NCBI GenBank assembly: GCA_017302615.1
Contig: JAFLDB010000011.1
Location: forward strand, 28,654 to 92,653
DNA from: Sphingomonadales bacterium
GTDB lineage: Bacteria > Pseudomonadota > Alphaproteobacteria > Sphingomonadales > Sphingomonadaceae
Length of the DNA: 64,000 nt
Direction of reading: 5' to 3'
Part shown: one piece after another, positions 31,557 through 38,950 of the stretch
Layout of the letters: each line of letters begins with the position of its first letter
Position numbering within the stretch: the stretch's first letter is position 1
Notes under the pieces: model-generated
Databases searched by the model: none
What the model saw: the letters and a program-made list of their open reading frames with translations, nothing else
What the model was told of the DNA's origin: nothing
Program-made: the position numbers and the translations under genes

Positions 31557-32714
31557 ATGACCAGCCTCGCGACACGGCTTTCGGGCCCCGCCAGCACCAC
31601 GATCTTCGAACGGATGTCGGGCCTTGCCCGGGAACTTGGCGCGATCAACCTGGGGCAGGGCTTTCCGGAAATGGACGAGCCGGCCGAACTGGTCGCGGCG
31701 GCACAGCGGGCGCTGGCCGAACGCTCAAACCAGTATCCGCCGATGCGCGGCCTGCCCGAACTGCGCGAGGCGATCGCCGGTTACTATGCCCGGCAGCAGG
31801 GGCTGACAGTCGATCCGGGCGGGATCGTCGTGACCTCCGGGGCGACCGAGGCGCTGGCCGCCAGCTTGCTGGCACTGGTCCGGCCGGGGGACGAGGTGAT
31901 CCTGGTCCAGCCGCTGTATGACGCCTATCTGCCGCTGGTCGAATGGGCGGGCGGGACCGCGCGGATGATCAGCCTGAAGCCGCCGCAGTGGTCCTTGCCA
32001 CTGGAAGATCTGGCCGCCGCGATCGGGCCCGCCACGCGCGGAATTGTGCTCAACACCCCCAACAATCCCACCGGGACCATGCTGACCCGCGCCGAGCTGG
32101 AGGGGATCGGCGCGCTGGCCGAGCGCCATGACCTGTGGGTGGTCTGCGACGAGGTGTGGGAGGGCATGGTGCTGGGTGGTGAGCGCCATCTCTCCGCCCT
32201 GGCGATCCCCTCGCTGGCGCAGCGCACGGTCAAGATCGGTTCGGCCGGCAAGATCTTCTCGATGACCGGGTGGAAAGTCGGCTGGGCCGTCGCCGCGCCG
32301 CCGCTGGCGGCTGCCGTCGCCGGGCGGCACCAGTTCCTGACCTTCACCACCGCCACCCCGCTGCAATGGGCCGTGGCCGAGGCACTTGCCCTGCGATCCG
32401 AATGGCACGCCGCTCACCGCGCCCGCTATGCGGCGGCGAAGGACCGGCTGGTCGACGGGCTGACGCTGGCGGGCATTGCCGTCCTGCCCGCCAGCGGCAC
32501 CTGGTTCATCACCGTGGATCTTGCCGCATCGGGCCTGCCGGCGGACGATGCCGCGCTGGCGGAACGCCTGATCCGCGAGGCCGGTGTCGCCTCGATCCCG
32601 GTCTCCGCGTTTTATGCCGAGGCTCCGGAACGCGGATATCTGCGGCTGTGCTTTGCCAAGCGGGATCCGGTGCTTGATCAGGCGGTGGGGCGGATTGCCG
32701 CTTTTCGCTCCTAA
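31557..32714 (+). CDS. PLP-dependent class I/II aminotransferase
   Basis: A 385-residue fold-type I aminotransferase. Motifs: INLGQGFPEMDEP near the N-terminus, VTSGATEALAASLLAL, the NTPNNPTG substrate motif, VCDEVWEGM, and the PLP lysine in SAGKIFSMTGWKVGW. It resembles YbdL/kynurenine-aminotransferase-type enzymes and may act on methionine, kynurenine or aromatic amino acids. It starts 32 bp after the sulfatase stop and converges with the lipocalin-like gene, overlapping its stop by 4 bp. Its link to the preceding catabolic genes is uncertain. Confidence 0.92.
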   Translation: MTSLATRLSGPASTTIFERMSGLARELGAINLGQGFPEMDEPAELVAAAQRALAERSNQYPPMRGLPELREAIAGYYARQQGLTVDPGGIVVTSGATEALAASLLALVRPGDEVILVQPLYDAYLPLVEWAGGTARMISLKPPQWSLPLEDLAAAIGPATRGIVLNTPNNPTGTMLTRAELEGIGALAERHDLWVVCDEVWEGMVLGGERHLSALAIPSLAQRTVKIGSAGKIFSMTGWKVGWAVAAPPLAAAVAGRHQFLTFTTATPLQWAVAEALALRSEWHAAHRARYAAAKDRLVDGLTLAGIAVLPASGTWFITVDLAASGLPADDAALAERLIREAGVASIPVSAFYAEAPERGYLRLCFAKRDPVLDQAVGRIAAFRS

Positions 32715-33118
32715 CCGAGCGCCGAAACCCGCCGCCAGGTCAGGCAGGTGATATAGGTCTTGCCGGACTTCGATACCTCGGGGATCGTTTCCAGCACGAT
32801 CGTATCGGCATCGATTACCCGGATCCGCCGCTCGAATGCGGTGCCGACCCGCCCCGGTTGCGACGAGAACAGGATCTGGTGCCGCACCAGATCGCCTTCA
32901 CGGCTCCAGGTGCCGCCATAGGCGAAGAATTCGGTAAAGCTGTCCGCCTGTGCATCACCCCGGGCGGCCCATTCCGGATCCATCAGGAAAGCCCCCATCC
33001 GGCCATCGGCGGTGTACTGGATCTGCCCGGACGGCGGCGTGCCGAAGGTCGGCGTCGGCTCCCCGTCGCGATAGTTGACGCATTCGGTCAGCGACCAGGC
33101 CCCCAGCAAATCGGTCAT
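32711..33118 (-). CDS. lipocalin-like domain protein
   Basis: A 135-residue protein of the lipocalin-like (PF13924-type) group: LLGAWSLTECVNYRDGEP at the start, then QIQYTADGRMGAFLMDPE and YGGTWSREGDLVRHQILFSSQP, with strands expected of a small beta barrel. No signal peptide. Members are often found beside catabolic genes in alphaproteobacteria; the ligand is unknown. The ATG at 33118 is chosen because in-frame codons upstream run into the tRNA-like repeat region. Ends tail to tail with the aminotransferase. Confidence 0.8.
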   Translation of the reverse strand: MTDLLGAWSLTECVNYRDGEPTPTFGTPPSGQIQYTADGRMGAFLMDPEWAARGDAQADSFTEFFAYGGTWSREGDLVRHQILFSSQPGRVGTAFERRIRVIDADTIVLETIPEVSKSGKTYITCLTWRRVSALG

Positions 33119-33160
33119 GCAATCCCCCCTTGTCGACGGAGCATAGCAAGCTTGCGGAAC

Positions 33161-33195
33161 TGTGGGGAGATGGAGCGGGTGAAGGGAATTGAACC
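33161..33195 (-). repeat. duplicated 3' end of tRNA-Gly (att-like repeat)
   Basis: These 35 bases match 33282-33316 at 34 positions (one T/C change at 33190/33311), 121 bp apart. The second copy covers the tRNA-Gly 3' end (CCA tail, acceptor strand, T-arm part) plus ten bases beyond. Such a copy of a tRNA 3' end is the usual scar of integrase-mediated insertion at a tRNA, or a decayed tandem tRNA. The 86 bp between holds no gene. Confidence 0.8.
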
Positions 33196-33291
33196 ACCCG
33201 GCGTAGCGGCTTGCCGCGAAGCGCATCAAAGAATCGAGGGTCCGGGGCCGCAAAGCAGGGCCGTCAGATCCGGACACAAGGTGTGGGGAGA

Positions 33292-33365
33292 TGGAGCGGG
33301 TGAAGGGAATCGAACCCTCGTCGTAAGCTTGGGAAGCTTCTGCTCTACCATTGAGCTACACCCGC
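33292..33365 (-). tRNA. tRNA-Gly (CCC anticodon)
   Basis: A 74-nt gene on the minus strand: acceptor GCGGGTG/CACCCGC, D-arm GCTCAATGGTAGAGC, anticodon loop TTCCCAA (CCC, reading GGG), T-arm GAGGG-TTCGATT-CCCTT, and an encoded TCCA end. The anticodon stem is GAAGC/GCTTA with a G-A mismatch at its outer pair. The rest matches the standard glycine body. The 3' end is the part duplicated at 33161-33195. It is flanked by the enoyl-CoA hydratase start on one side and the lipocalin-like gene on the other. Confidence 0.95.
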
Positions 33366-33441
33366 CCGGTGCGCGCAGGCCCTTGCCACGGCGGGCATTG
33401 GCGGTCAACTGGAGTCAAACCGAAACAACAGGGACGAGGGC

Positions 33442-34239
33442 ATGAGCGAGCAAGTCATCACGATCGAAAATCGCGGCGCGGTGGAAGTGGTCAGTCTGAA
33501 CCGGCCGGACAAGCTCAACACCATGAACGAGCCGCTGATCCAGGCACTGCTCGACTATTTCACCGGTCTGCGGGAACGGACCCAGGTGCGGGTGGTCGTG
33601 CTGCGGGCCGAGGGCCGGGCGTTCTGTGCCGGGCTGGACCTGACCGGGTGGACGCCCGATCCCGATGCCAGCGCGATCAGCCAGTCATGGCGTACCCAGC
33701 GGATGATCGCGGCCGTGATGCAGGCCATGCGCAAGTGCCCCCAGCCGATCATCGCGGTAGCGCAGGGGCCGGCCTGTGGCGGCGGGTTCTCGCTGCTGCT
33801 GTCCTCAGACGTGCGCTATGCCGCGCCGGACCTGCGCATGAATGCCGCCTATATCCGGATCGGCCTTGGCGGCTGCGACATGGGGGCGAGCTATTTCCTG
33901 CCGCGGCTGGTCGGCAGCTCGGTGGCCAGCGAATACCTGCTGACCGGCAAGTTCATGAGCGCGGAAAAGGCGCTGGCCTGCGGTCTGGTCAGCGAGATCG
34001 TTCCGCACGAGGAGCTGCTCGACAAGGCGCTGGCGCTGGCCGGGGAAATGCTGCTGACCAGCCCGATGGGGCTGCGGCTGACCAAGGACGCGCTCAACCT
34101 CAACATCGACGCCGCCAGCATGGAGCATGCCTTCGCGCTGGAAGACCGCCAGCAGGTGATGCTGGGCCAGGCCGGCGACTTTGCCGAGGCCAAGGCCGCC
34201 TTCTTCGAAAAGCGGCCGCCTAACTGGCAGGATCGCTAG
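33442..34239 (+). CDS. enoyl-CoA hydratase/isomerase family protein
   Basis: A 265-residue crotonase-fold protein acting on acyl-CoA thioesters. VVSLNRPDKLNTMNEPL, VLRAEGRAFCAGLDL (oxyanion hole loop), and QGPACGGGFSLLLSSDVRYAAP are family motifs. IRIGLGGCDMGASYFLPRLVG carries Cys-Asp where hydratases have a Glu (one at GG), so hydration may be replaced by isomerase or another reaction. GAGGG precedes the ATG. Ends 4 bp over the tail of the opposite gene. Chain length unknown. Confidence 0.9.
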   Translation: MSEQVITIENRGAVEVVSLNRPDKLNTMNEPLIQALLDYFTGLRERTQVRVVVLRAEGRAFCAGLDLTGWTPDPDASAISQSWRTQRMIAAVMQAMRKCPQPIIAVAQGPACGGGFSLLLSSDVRYAAPDLRMNAAYIRIGLGGCDMGASYFLPRLVGSSVASEYLLTGKFMSAEKALACGLVSEIVPHEELLDKALALAGEMLLTSPMGLRLTKDALNLNIDAASMEHAFALEDRQQVMLGQAGDFAEAKAAFFEKRPPNWQDR

Positions 34240-35009
34240 CCGGCCTGGCTGCGGCCCCGTTCCATCACCGCGCGGCGGCGTTCTTCCACTTCGTCGCCGC
34301 TGACCTGCGCGTTGCGGGCTGAAGAGGTGCGGTGCTCCAGCGCCATGGCCTCGCCAAAGGGCAGGGCAAAACCATCGTCGATCAGCGCCTTGTAAGCCCC
34401 GACCATGGCCGGATCGGCCGTGGCGATATCGGCGGCCAGCTTCTTTGCGGCGGGGAGCAGCTCGTCGGCCGGCACTACCCGGTTGACCAGACCCCAGGCG
34501 CAGGCGGTCTGCGCGTCGAGGAAATTGCCGCTGAGCGACAGTTCCTTGGCCCGCGAAATGCCGATCAGGCGCGACAGTTTCTGCGACAGCCCCCAGCCCG
34601 GCATGATCCCGACCCGCGCATGGGTGTCGGCAAAGCGGGCGTTCTCCGATGCGATCAGGATGTCGCAGGCCAGCGCGACCTCGAACCCGCCGGTGATAGC
34701 CACGCCGTTGATCGCGCCGATCACCGGCTTCCTGCACTGCTCGATCGCCTTGACCGGATTGGCGGCGGGCGCCTCGGCATTGGCCGCGCCAAGGCCCTGC
34801 GTGCCGAGTTCCTTCAGATCGAGCCCGGCGGTGAAAGCGCGGGTGCCGGCCCCGGTCAGGACCACGGCGCGAATGGCGTCATCGGCGTTCACCTCGACCA
34901 TGGCCCGCGCCAGCTCCTCGCGCAGCGCGGACGACAGCGCGTTCATCGCTTCGGGCCGGTTCATGGTGACGACGGCAACCGGGCCGTCGCGTTCGATCGT
35001 TATCAGCAT
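34236..35009 (-). CDS. enoyl-CoA hydratase-like protein
   Basis: A 257-residue crotonase-family protein: VAVVTMNRPEAMNALSSAL, VLTGAGTRAFTAGLDLKELG, INGVAITGGFEVALACDILI, and ARVGIMPGWGLSQKLSRLIG. The positions for the two catalytic Glu residues hold ITGGFE and MPGWGL, so only part of the hydratase active site is kept. It lies 13 bp after the SDR gene on the same strand, so they form an operon, likely in a beta-oxidation-like path. It converges with the other hydratase, overlapping by 4 bp. Confidence 0.9.
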   Translation of the reverse strand: MLITIERDGPVAVVTMNRPEAMNALSSALREELARAMVEVNADDAIRAVVLTGAGTRAFTAGLDLKELGTQGLGAANAEAPAANPVKAIEQCRKPVIGAINGVAITGGFEVALACDILIASENARFADTHARVGIMPGWGLSQKLSRLIGISRAKELSLSGNFLDAQTACAWGLVNRVVPADELLPAAKKLAADIATADPAMVGAYKALIDDGFALPFGEAMALEHRTSSARNAQVSGDEVEERRRAVMERGRSQAG

Positions 35010-35022
35010 GGTTGCGGCTCCC

Positions 35023-35811
35023 TTACATCCGCGTCCGGGCGCTCTGCCCGTCGTCGATGCGGATCGTCGCGCCGGTGACGCATTCGCTGCTGGGGGCGAC
35101 GAGGTAGAGCAGGGTCGAATCCATCTGCTCGGGCACCGGCACGCGCTTGCGCGGCAGGTGCTGGGCCGGGTTGCCGCCCATCCGCTCGAACATCCCGTCG
35201 GTCATTTCCGAAACGAACATGCCCGGCGCGATCGCGTTGACGTTGATGTTGTAGTGCGCCCATTCCACGCTGAGCGCCTCGGTCATCCGGGCGATCGCGG
35301 TCTTGGTCACGGCATAGAGCGCCGCCCCGCCGCCATCGTAGCGGAAGTGCGCGACCGAGCTGATGTTGACGATCCGCCCCGGCTTGCCGGCCGCGATCAG
35401 CCGCCGGGCCACTTCGCAGGCCAGGATCCAGGGGCCGCGCAGGTTGACGCCCAGCACCTGGTCGATCAGTTCCACGCTCATCTTGTGGGCGCGCTGCGCG
35501 TCGGGCATCCCGGCATTGTTGACCAGGATATCGACCGTGCCGAACGCGGCTTCGGTCGCGGCGACGGCGGCGATCAGCGAATCCGCGTCGGTTGCGTCCA
35601 TCTGCACGGCCAGGGCTTCGCCGCCGGCAGCCTTGATCTCTGCCGCCAGGGCCTCAAGCCGGTCGATCCGGCGGGCGCAAAGCGCCACCTTGGCACCCTT
35701 GGCCGCCAGCACCCGGGCAAAGCGCGCGCCCAGGCCGGACGAGGCCCCGGTCACCAGCGCCACGCGGCCGGTCAGGTCAGTCGAATCGTAAGGCAGGGGG
35801 TATTCGCTCAT
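35023..35811 (-). CDS. short-chain dehydrogenase/reductase
   Basis: A classical SDR of 262 residues. NAD(P) site GASSGLGARFARVLA at 21-35, NNAGMPDAQ, the catalytic Ser in ISSVAH, and Tyr-x3-Lys in ALYAVTKTAIARM. An Arg after the second strand (CARRIDRLEAL) suggests NADP preference. It is the first gene of an operon with the hydratase at 34236. A 12-bp palindrome lies between it and the divergent acyl-CoA dehydrogenase. Probably reduces or oxidises a hydroxyacyl intermediate. Confidence 0.93.
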   Translation of the reverse strand: MSEYPLPYDSTDLTGRVALVTGASSGLGARFARVLAAKGAKVALCARRIDRLEALAAEIKAAGGEALAVQMDATDADSLIAAVAATEAAFGTVDILVNNAGMPDAQRAHKMSVELIDQVLGVNLRGPWILACEVARRLIAAGKPGRIVNISSVAHFRYDGGGAALYAVTKTAIARMTEALSVEWAHYNINVNAIAPGMFVSEMTDGMFERMGGNPAQHLPRKRVPVPEQMDSTLLYLVAPSSECVTGATIRIDDGQSARTRM

Positions 35812-35840
35812 TTCAGGACTCCCGGTACTGGCGCAAATTC

Positions 35841-35852
35841 AATCGCGCGATT
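35841..35852. promoter_or_regulatory. 12-bp perfect palindrome in divergent promoter region
   Basis: AATCGCGCGATT, a perfect palindrome, lies in the 92-bp spacer between the SDR gene (minus) and the acyl-CoA dehydrogenase gene (plus). After one mismatch on each side, two further T/A pairs extend the symmetry. Placement between divergent catabolic genes suggests an operator for an unidentified regulator. Confidence 0.5.
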
Positions 35853-35903
35853 AAACGCCACGATGGACGGCCCGGCCGAGCTTGGCAAGCAGGGGAATGC
35901 AGC

Positions 35904-37073
35904 ATGACGACGCAGCGCGCAGTGGAGATCGGGGCCAGGGTCGAAGCCTTCGTGCGCGAGGTGGTGATCCCCTATGAAAACGATCCCCGCCGCGACCACC
36001 ACGGCGCGCCGCTGGACGAGCTGGTTTACGAGATGCGCGAAAAGGCCCGCGCGGCCGGCGTGCTGACCCCGCACATCTTCCCCGATGGCGGCCACCTGAC
36101 CCAGCTGGAAACGGCCTATGTCCTGCAAAAGTCCGGCCTGTCCCCGCTTGGCCCGCTGGCGGTCAACACCATGGCCCCGGACGAGGGCAACATGTACCTG
36201 CTCGGCAAGGTCGGCAGCGCGGAGATCAAGGAACGGTTCCTGAAACCCCTGGTCGAAGGCCGCGCCCGCAGCGCTTTCTTTATGACCGAACCGGCGCTGG
36301 AAGGCGGCGCGGGCAGCGATCCCTCGATGATGCAGACAACCTGCCGTCAGGACGGCAACCACTGGGTGATCAATGGACGCAAGGCGTTCATCACCGGTGC
36401 GGACGGGGCCAGCGTCGGCATCGTCATGGCCAAGGCGGAAGAAGGCGCCTGCATGTTCCTGGTCGATCTGCCGCACCCGGCGATCCGGATCGAGCACGTA
36501 CCCAACACCATCGACAGCTCGATGCCCGGCGGGCATGCTACGGTGGTGATCGACAATCTGCGCGTGCCGGCCGACCAGATGCTGGGCGAGGCGGGCGAAG
36601 GGTTCAAATATGCCCAGATCCGCCTCTCACCGGCCCGGCTGTCGCACTGCATGCGCTGGCACGGCTGCTGCCAGCGCGCGCATGAGATCGCCAGCGACTA
36701 TGCCAACCGCCGCCACGCTTTCGGCAAGGCGCTGATCGATCACGAAGGGGTCGGCTTCATGCTGGCGGAGAACCTGATCGACCTGAAGCAGGCCGAACTG
36801 ATGATCGCGTGGTGCGCCGAAGTGCTCGATAGCGGCTCGCTCGGCACGGCGGAAAGCTCGATGGCCAAGGTCGCGGTTTCGGAAGCGCTGATGCGGATTG
36901 CCGATCGCTGCGTCCAGGTGATGGGCGGGATGGGGGTGACCGATCACACCATCGTCGAACAGGTGTTCCGCGAAGTCCGCGCGTTCCGGATCTATGACGG
37001 CCCGACCGAGGTCCACAAGTGGAGCCTGGCCAAGAAGATCAAGCGCGAGTGGAAAGCCGCGCAAGGCGGCTGA
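35904..37073 (+). CDS. acyl-CoA dehydrogenase family protein (ACAD10/11-like)
   Basis: 389 residues. FMTEPALEGGAGSDPSMMQTTC and GRKAFITGADGASVGIVMAK form the middle domain, and the C-terminal part reads RRHAFGKALIDHEGVGFMLAEN, QVMGGMGVTDHTIVEQVFREVR, and ends with RIYDGPTEVHKWSLAKKIKR. The RIYDGPTEVH ending is that of the ACAD10/11 branch. It oxidises an acyl-CoA using FAD in a local fatty-acid-like or side-chain pathway. Divergent from the SDR and tail-to-tail with the DsbA-type gene (1 bp apart). Confidence 0.92.
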   Translation: MTTQRAVEIGARVEAFVREVVIPYENDPRRDHHGAPLDELVYEMREKARAAGVLTPHIFPDGGHLTQLETAYVLQKSGLSPLGPLAVNTMAPDEGNMYLLGKVGSAEIKERFLKPLVEGRARSAFFMTEPALEGGAGSDPSMMQTTCRQDGNHWVINGRKAFITGADGASVGIVMAKAEEGACMFLVDLPHPAIRIEHVPNTIDSSMPGGHATVVIDNLRVPADQMLGEAGEGFKYAQIRLSPARLSHCMRWHGCCQRAHEIASDYANRRHAFGKALIDHEGVGFMLAENLIDLKQAELMIAWCAEVLDSGSLGTAESSMAKVAVSEALMRIADRCVQVMGGMGVTDHTIVEQVFREVRAFRIYDGPTEVHKWSLAKKIKREWKAAQGG

Positions 37074-37679
37074 TCAGGCTTGTCCGCCGGCTGCTTCCAC
37101 CACGTCGCGCAGACGGTCCTTGCCGAACCAAATCTCGCCGCCCAGGAAAAAGGTCGGCACGCCAAAGGCTCCGCGCGCCACGGCGGCCTCGGTGTTGGCA
37201 ACCAGCTCGGCCTTGACCGCTTCGTCCTGAGCCAGCGCGCCGAGCGCGGCGGCATCCAGGCCGGCTGCGCTGACGCATTCGGCCCAGACCGCCGGATCGT
37301 CGAGCTTCAGCCCGTCTTCCCACAGGCCCTTGAACATCGCCTCGCGGTAGGGCGCGCCGCAGCCCAGCCGCTCGGCCGCAATCGCGCCGCGCATCGCCAG
37401 CAGGGTGTTGACCGGGAAATGCGGGTTGAGCCGGAAGCCGCTGATCCCGTGGCGGGCCATGAAGCGGTCCATTTCCAGCCGGTCATAGGCGACCTTCGCC
37501 GCGACATGGCCATAGGTCATCATCGGCGGCTTGTTGCCGGTGGCCTTGAACAGCCCGCCCAGCAGCACCGGGACATGGCGGAAGCGGACCTTGCCCTGCG
37601 CCTCGATGCCGGGGATCGCCCGCTGCACGAACCACGAATTCGGCCCGCCGAAATCGTAGATGAACTCGATCTCCGTCAT
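37074..37679 (-). CDS. DsbA-family protein, 2-hydroxychromene-2-carboxylate isomerase-like
   Basis: A 201-residue thioredoxin-fold protein without a signal peptide. FIYDFGGPNSWF at the start has the Ser/Asn in place of a CxxC, as in glutathione S-transferase kappa and 2-hydroxychromene-2-carboxylate isomerases (NahD). GVPTFFLGGEIWFGKDRL near the end is the cis-Pro part. It suggests cofactor-dependent isomerisation, possibly of an aromatic ring-cleavage product. It is last in a three-gene operon after the SDR (1-nt overlap, TGATG). Confidence 0.9.
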   Translation of the reverse strand: MTEIEFIYDFGGPNSWFVQRAIPGIEAQGKVRFRHVPVLLGGLFKATGNKPPMMTYGHVAAKVAYDRLEMDRFMARHGISGFRLNPHFPVNTLLAMRGAIAAERLGCGAPYREAMFKGLWEDGLKLDDPAVWAECVSAAGLDAAALGALAQDEAVKAELVANTEAAVARGAFGVPTFFLGGEIWFGKDRLRDVVEAAGGQA

Positions 37680-38413
37680 CACCAAGTCTCCCCGTACGGT
37701 CGGATTTCCTGCTCGAAGGTCCAGGCCGCCTTCGGCTGGTTGTAAAGCGCCCAATAGGCTTCGGCCACCGCCTCTGGCGGCATCAGCAGGTCGGGCTGGG
37801 CGGCCAGCGCTTCCGCCCCGATCCGCTCGATCACCCGCTGGCGGACCCATTCGGTATCGACCCCGGCATCGATCACCAGATGGGCCAGATGGATTCCCTG
37901 CGGCCAGAGCTCACGCGCGGCCGACTGGGCCATGGCGCGCAGGCCCGCCTTGGCCGCGGCAAAGGCGCTGTAGCCGGGATTGCCGCGCAGTCCGGCGGTC
38001 GCCCCGGTGACGAAAATCTTGCCGCTTCCGCGCGGCGCCATGATCCGCGCCGCTTCCCGCACGGTGACGAACCCGGCAAAGCAGGCCATTTCCCAGACCT
38101 TGCGGAACACCCGGTCGGTCGTGTCGAGGAACGGGAAGTGGACGTTCGCGCCGACGTTGAACACCACCAGCGCCAGCGGGGCGATGGCTTCGGCCTCGGC
38201 CAGGAAGGCGGTCACATCGTCCGGTTCGCGCGCGTCAAGGCTGCGGCCGGTGACATTTCCGCCAAGCAGCGGGGCCAGCTTGTCCCCGTTGCGGCGGCCG
38301 GCGTGGACGGCAAAGCCTTCGGCGGCGAACTTGCGGACGATGGCCGCACCGATGAAATCGCCCGCGCCGATCACCGCGACCGAGGCACCAGGTGAATTCG
38401 GCGGTGCGCTCAC
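37679..38413 (-). CDS. short-chain dehydrogenase/reductase
   Basis: A 244-residue SDR. NAD(P) site VIGAGDFIGAAIVRKFA, a variant TGxxxGxG (GAGDFIG). NVGANVHFPF replaces NNAG; the catalytic stretch reads VTGATAGLRGNPGYSAFAAAKAG, with the usual Ser replaced (TGAT) and Tyr, then Phe-Ala-Ala-Ala-Lys. The active site is therefore atypical. GTG at 38413 is the likely start: it overlaps the thioesterase stop (GTGA), giving coupling. Substrate unknown. Confidence 0.85.
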   Translation of the reverse strand: MSAPPNSPGASVAVIGAGDFIGAAIVRKFAAEGFAVHAGRRNGDKLAPLLGGNVTGRSLDAREPDDVTAFLAEAEAIAPLALVVFNVGANVHFPFLDTTDRVFRKVWEMACFAGFVTVREAARIMAPRGSGKIFVTGATAGLRGNPGYSAFAAAKAGLRAMAQSAARELWPQGIHLAHLVIDAGVDTEWVRQRVIERIGAEALAAQPDLLMPPEAVAEAYWALYNQPKAAWTFEQEIRPYGETW

Positions 38414-38856
38414 TTGCGTTCCAGCGGGATCACCGCGACAGTGAAGCGGGAAATGCACACCAGCCGCCCATCCTCATCCTCGATCCGGATGGTCCAGACC
38501 TGGGTGGTGCGGCCCAGCGATTCCGGCCGGGCGGTGGCATAGACGAAGCCGTCATAGGCCGGGCGGACGTGGTTGGCGTTGATTTCCATGCCGACGCCGA
38601 CGAACTTTTCCCGGTCGACGCACCAGCCCGCCGCGACCGAGCCGATGGTTTCCGCCAGCGCGACCGAGGCCCCGCCGTGGAGCCGCCCGAACGGCTGCTT
38701 GGTGCGTTCATTCACCGGCATCCGGGCCTTGATCCAGTCATCGCCGCAATCGATGAACTCGATGCCCATCCAGCCGTTCATCGAGCCGTCGCCGCCGCGG
38801 GTCATGGCCTGAAGATCGGGGCGCGTGCCGCCCCACCAGATCGTTTGGTTGCTCAT
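38410..38856 (-). CDS. PaaI-family thioesterase
   Basis: A 148-residue hotdog-fold thioesterase. MPVNERTKQPFGRLHGGASVALAETIGSVAAGW carries the H-G-G and Glu of the PaaI/YbgC active site. NANHVRPAYDGFVYATARPESLGRTTQVW completes the fold. It hydrolyses acyl-CoA, likely phenylacetyl-CoA-like or a detoxified side product. The ATG at 38856 starts MSNQTIWW. It leads an operon with the SDR (GTGA overlap) and the DsbA-type isomerase. Confidence 0.92.
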   Translation of the reverse strand: MSNQTIWWGGTRPDLQAMTRGGDGSMNGWMGIEFIDCGDDWIKARMPVNERTKQPFGRLHGGASVALAETIGSVAAGWCVDREKFVGVGMEINANHVRPAYDGFVYATARPESLGRTTQVWTIRIEDEDGRLVCISRFTVAVIPLERK

Positions 38857-38950
38857 TGCAACTGACATAGAACGAAAACGGCGGCACTGGCAATCCTGTG
38901 GTCAGGATGCCGGTGCCGCCGCCTTCGCCAGCGCGACCCCGCGAAGTTCG

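Noticed and set aside
33196..33281. Second tRNA gene between the tRNA-Gly 3' repeats
   Set aside because: The interval of 86 bp cannot form a cloverleaf with the upstream partial copy; only the 3' end is duplicated.
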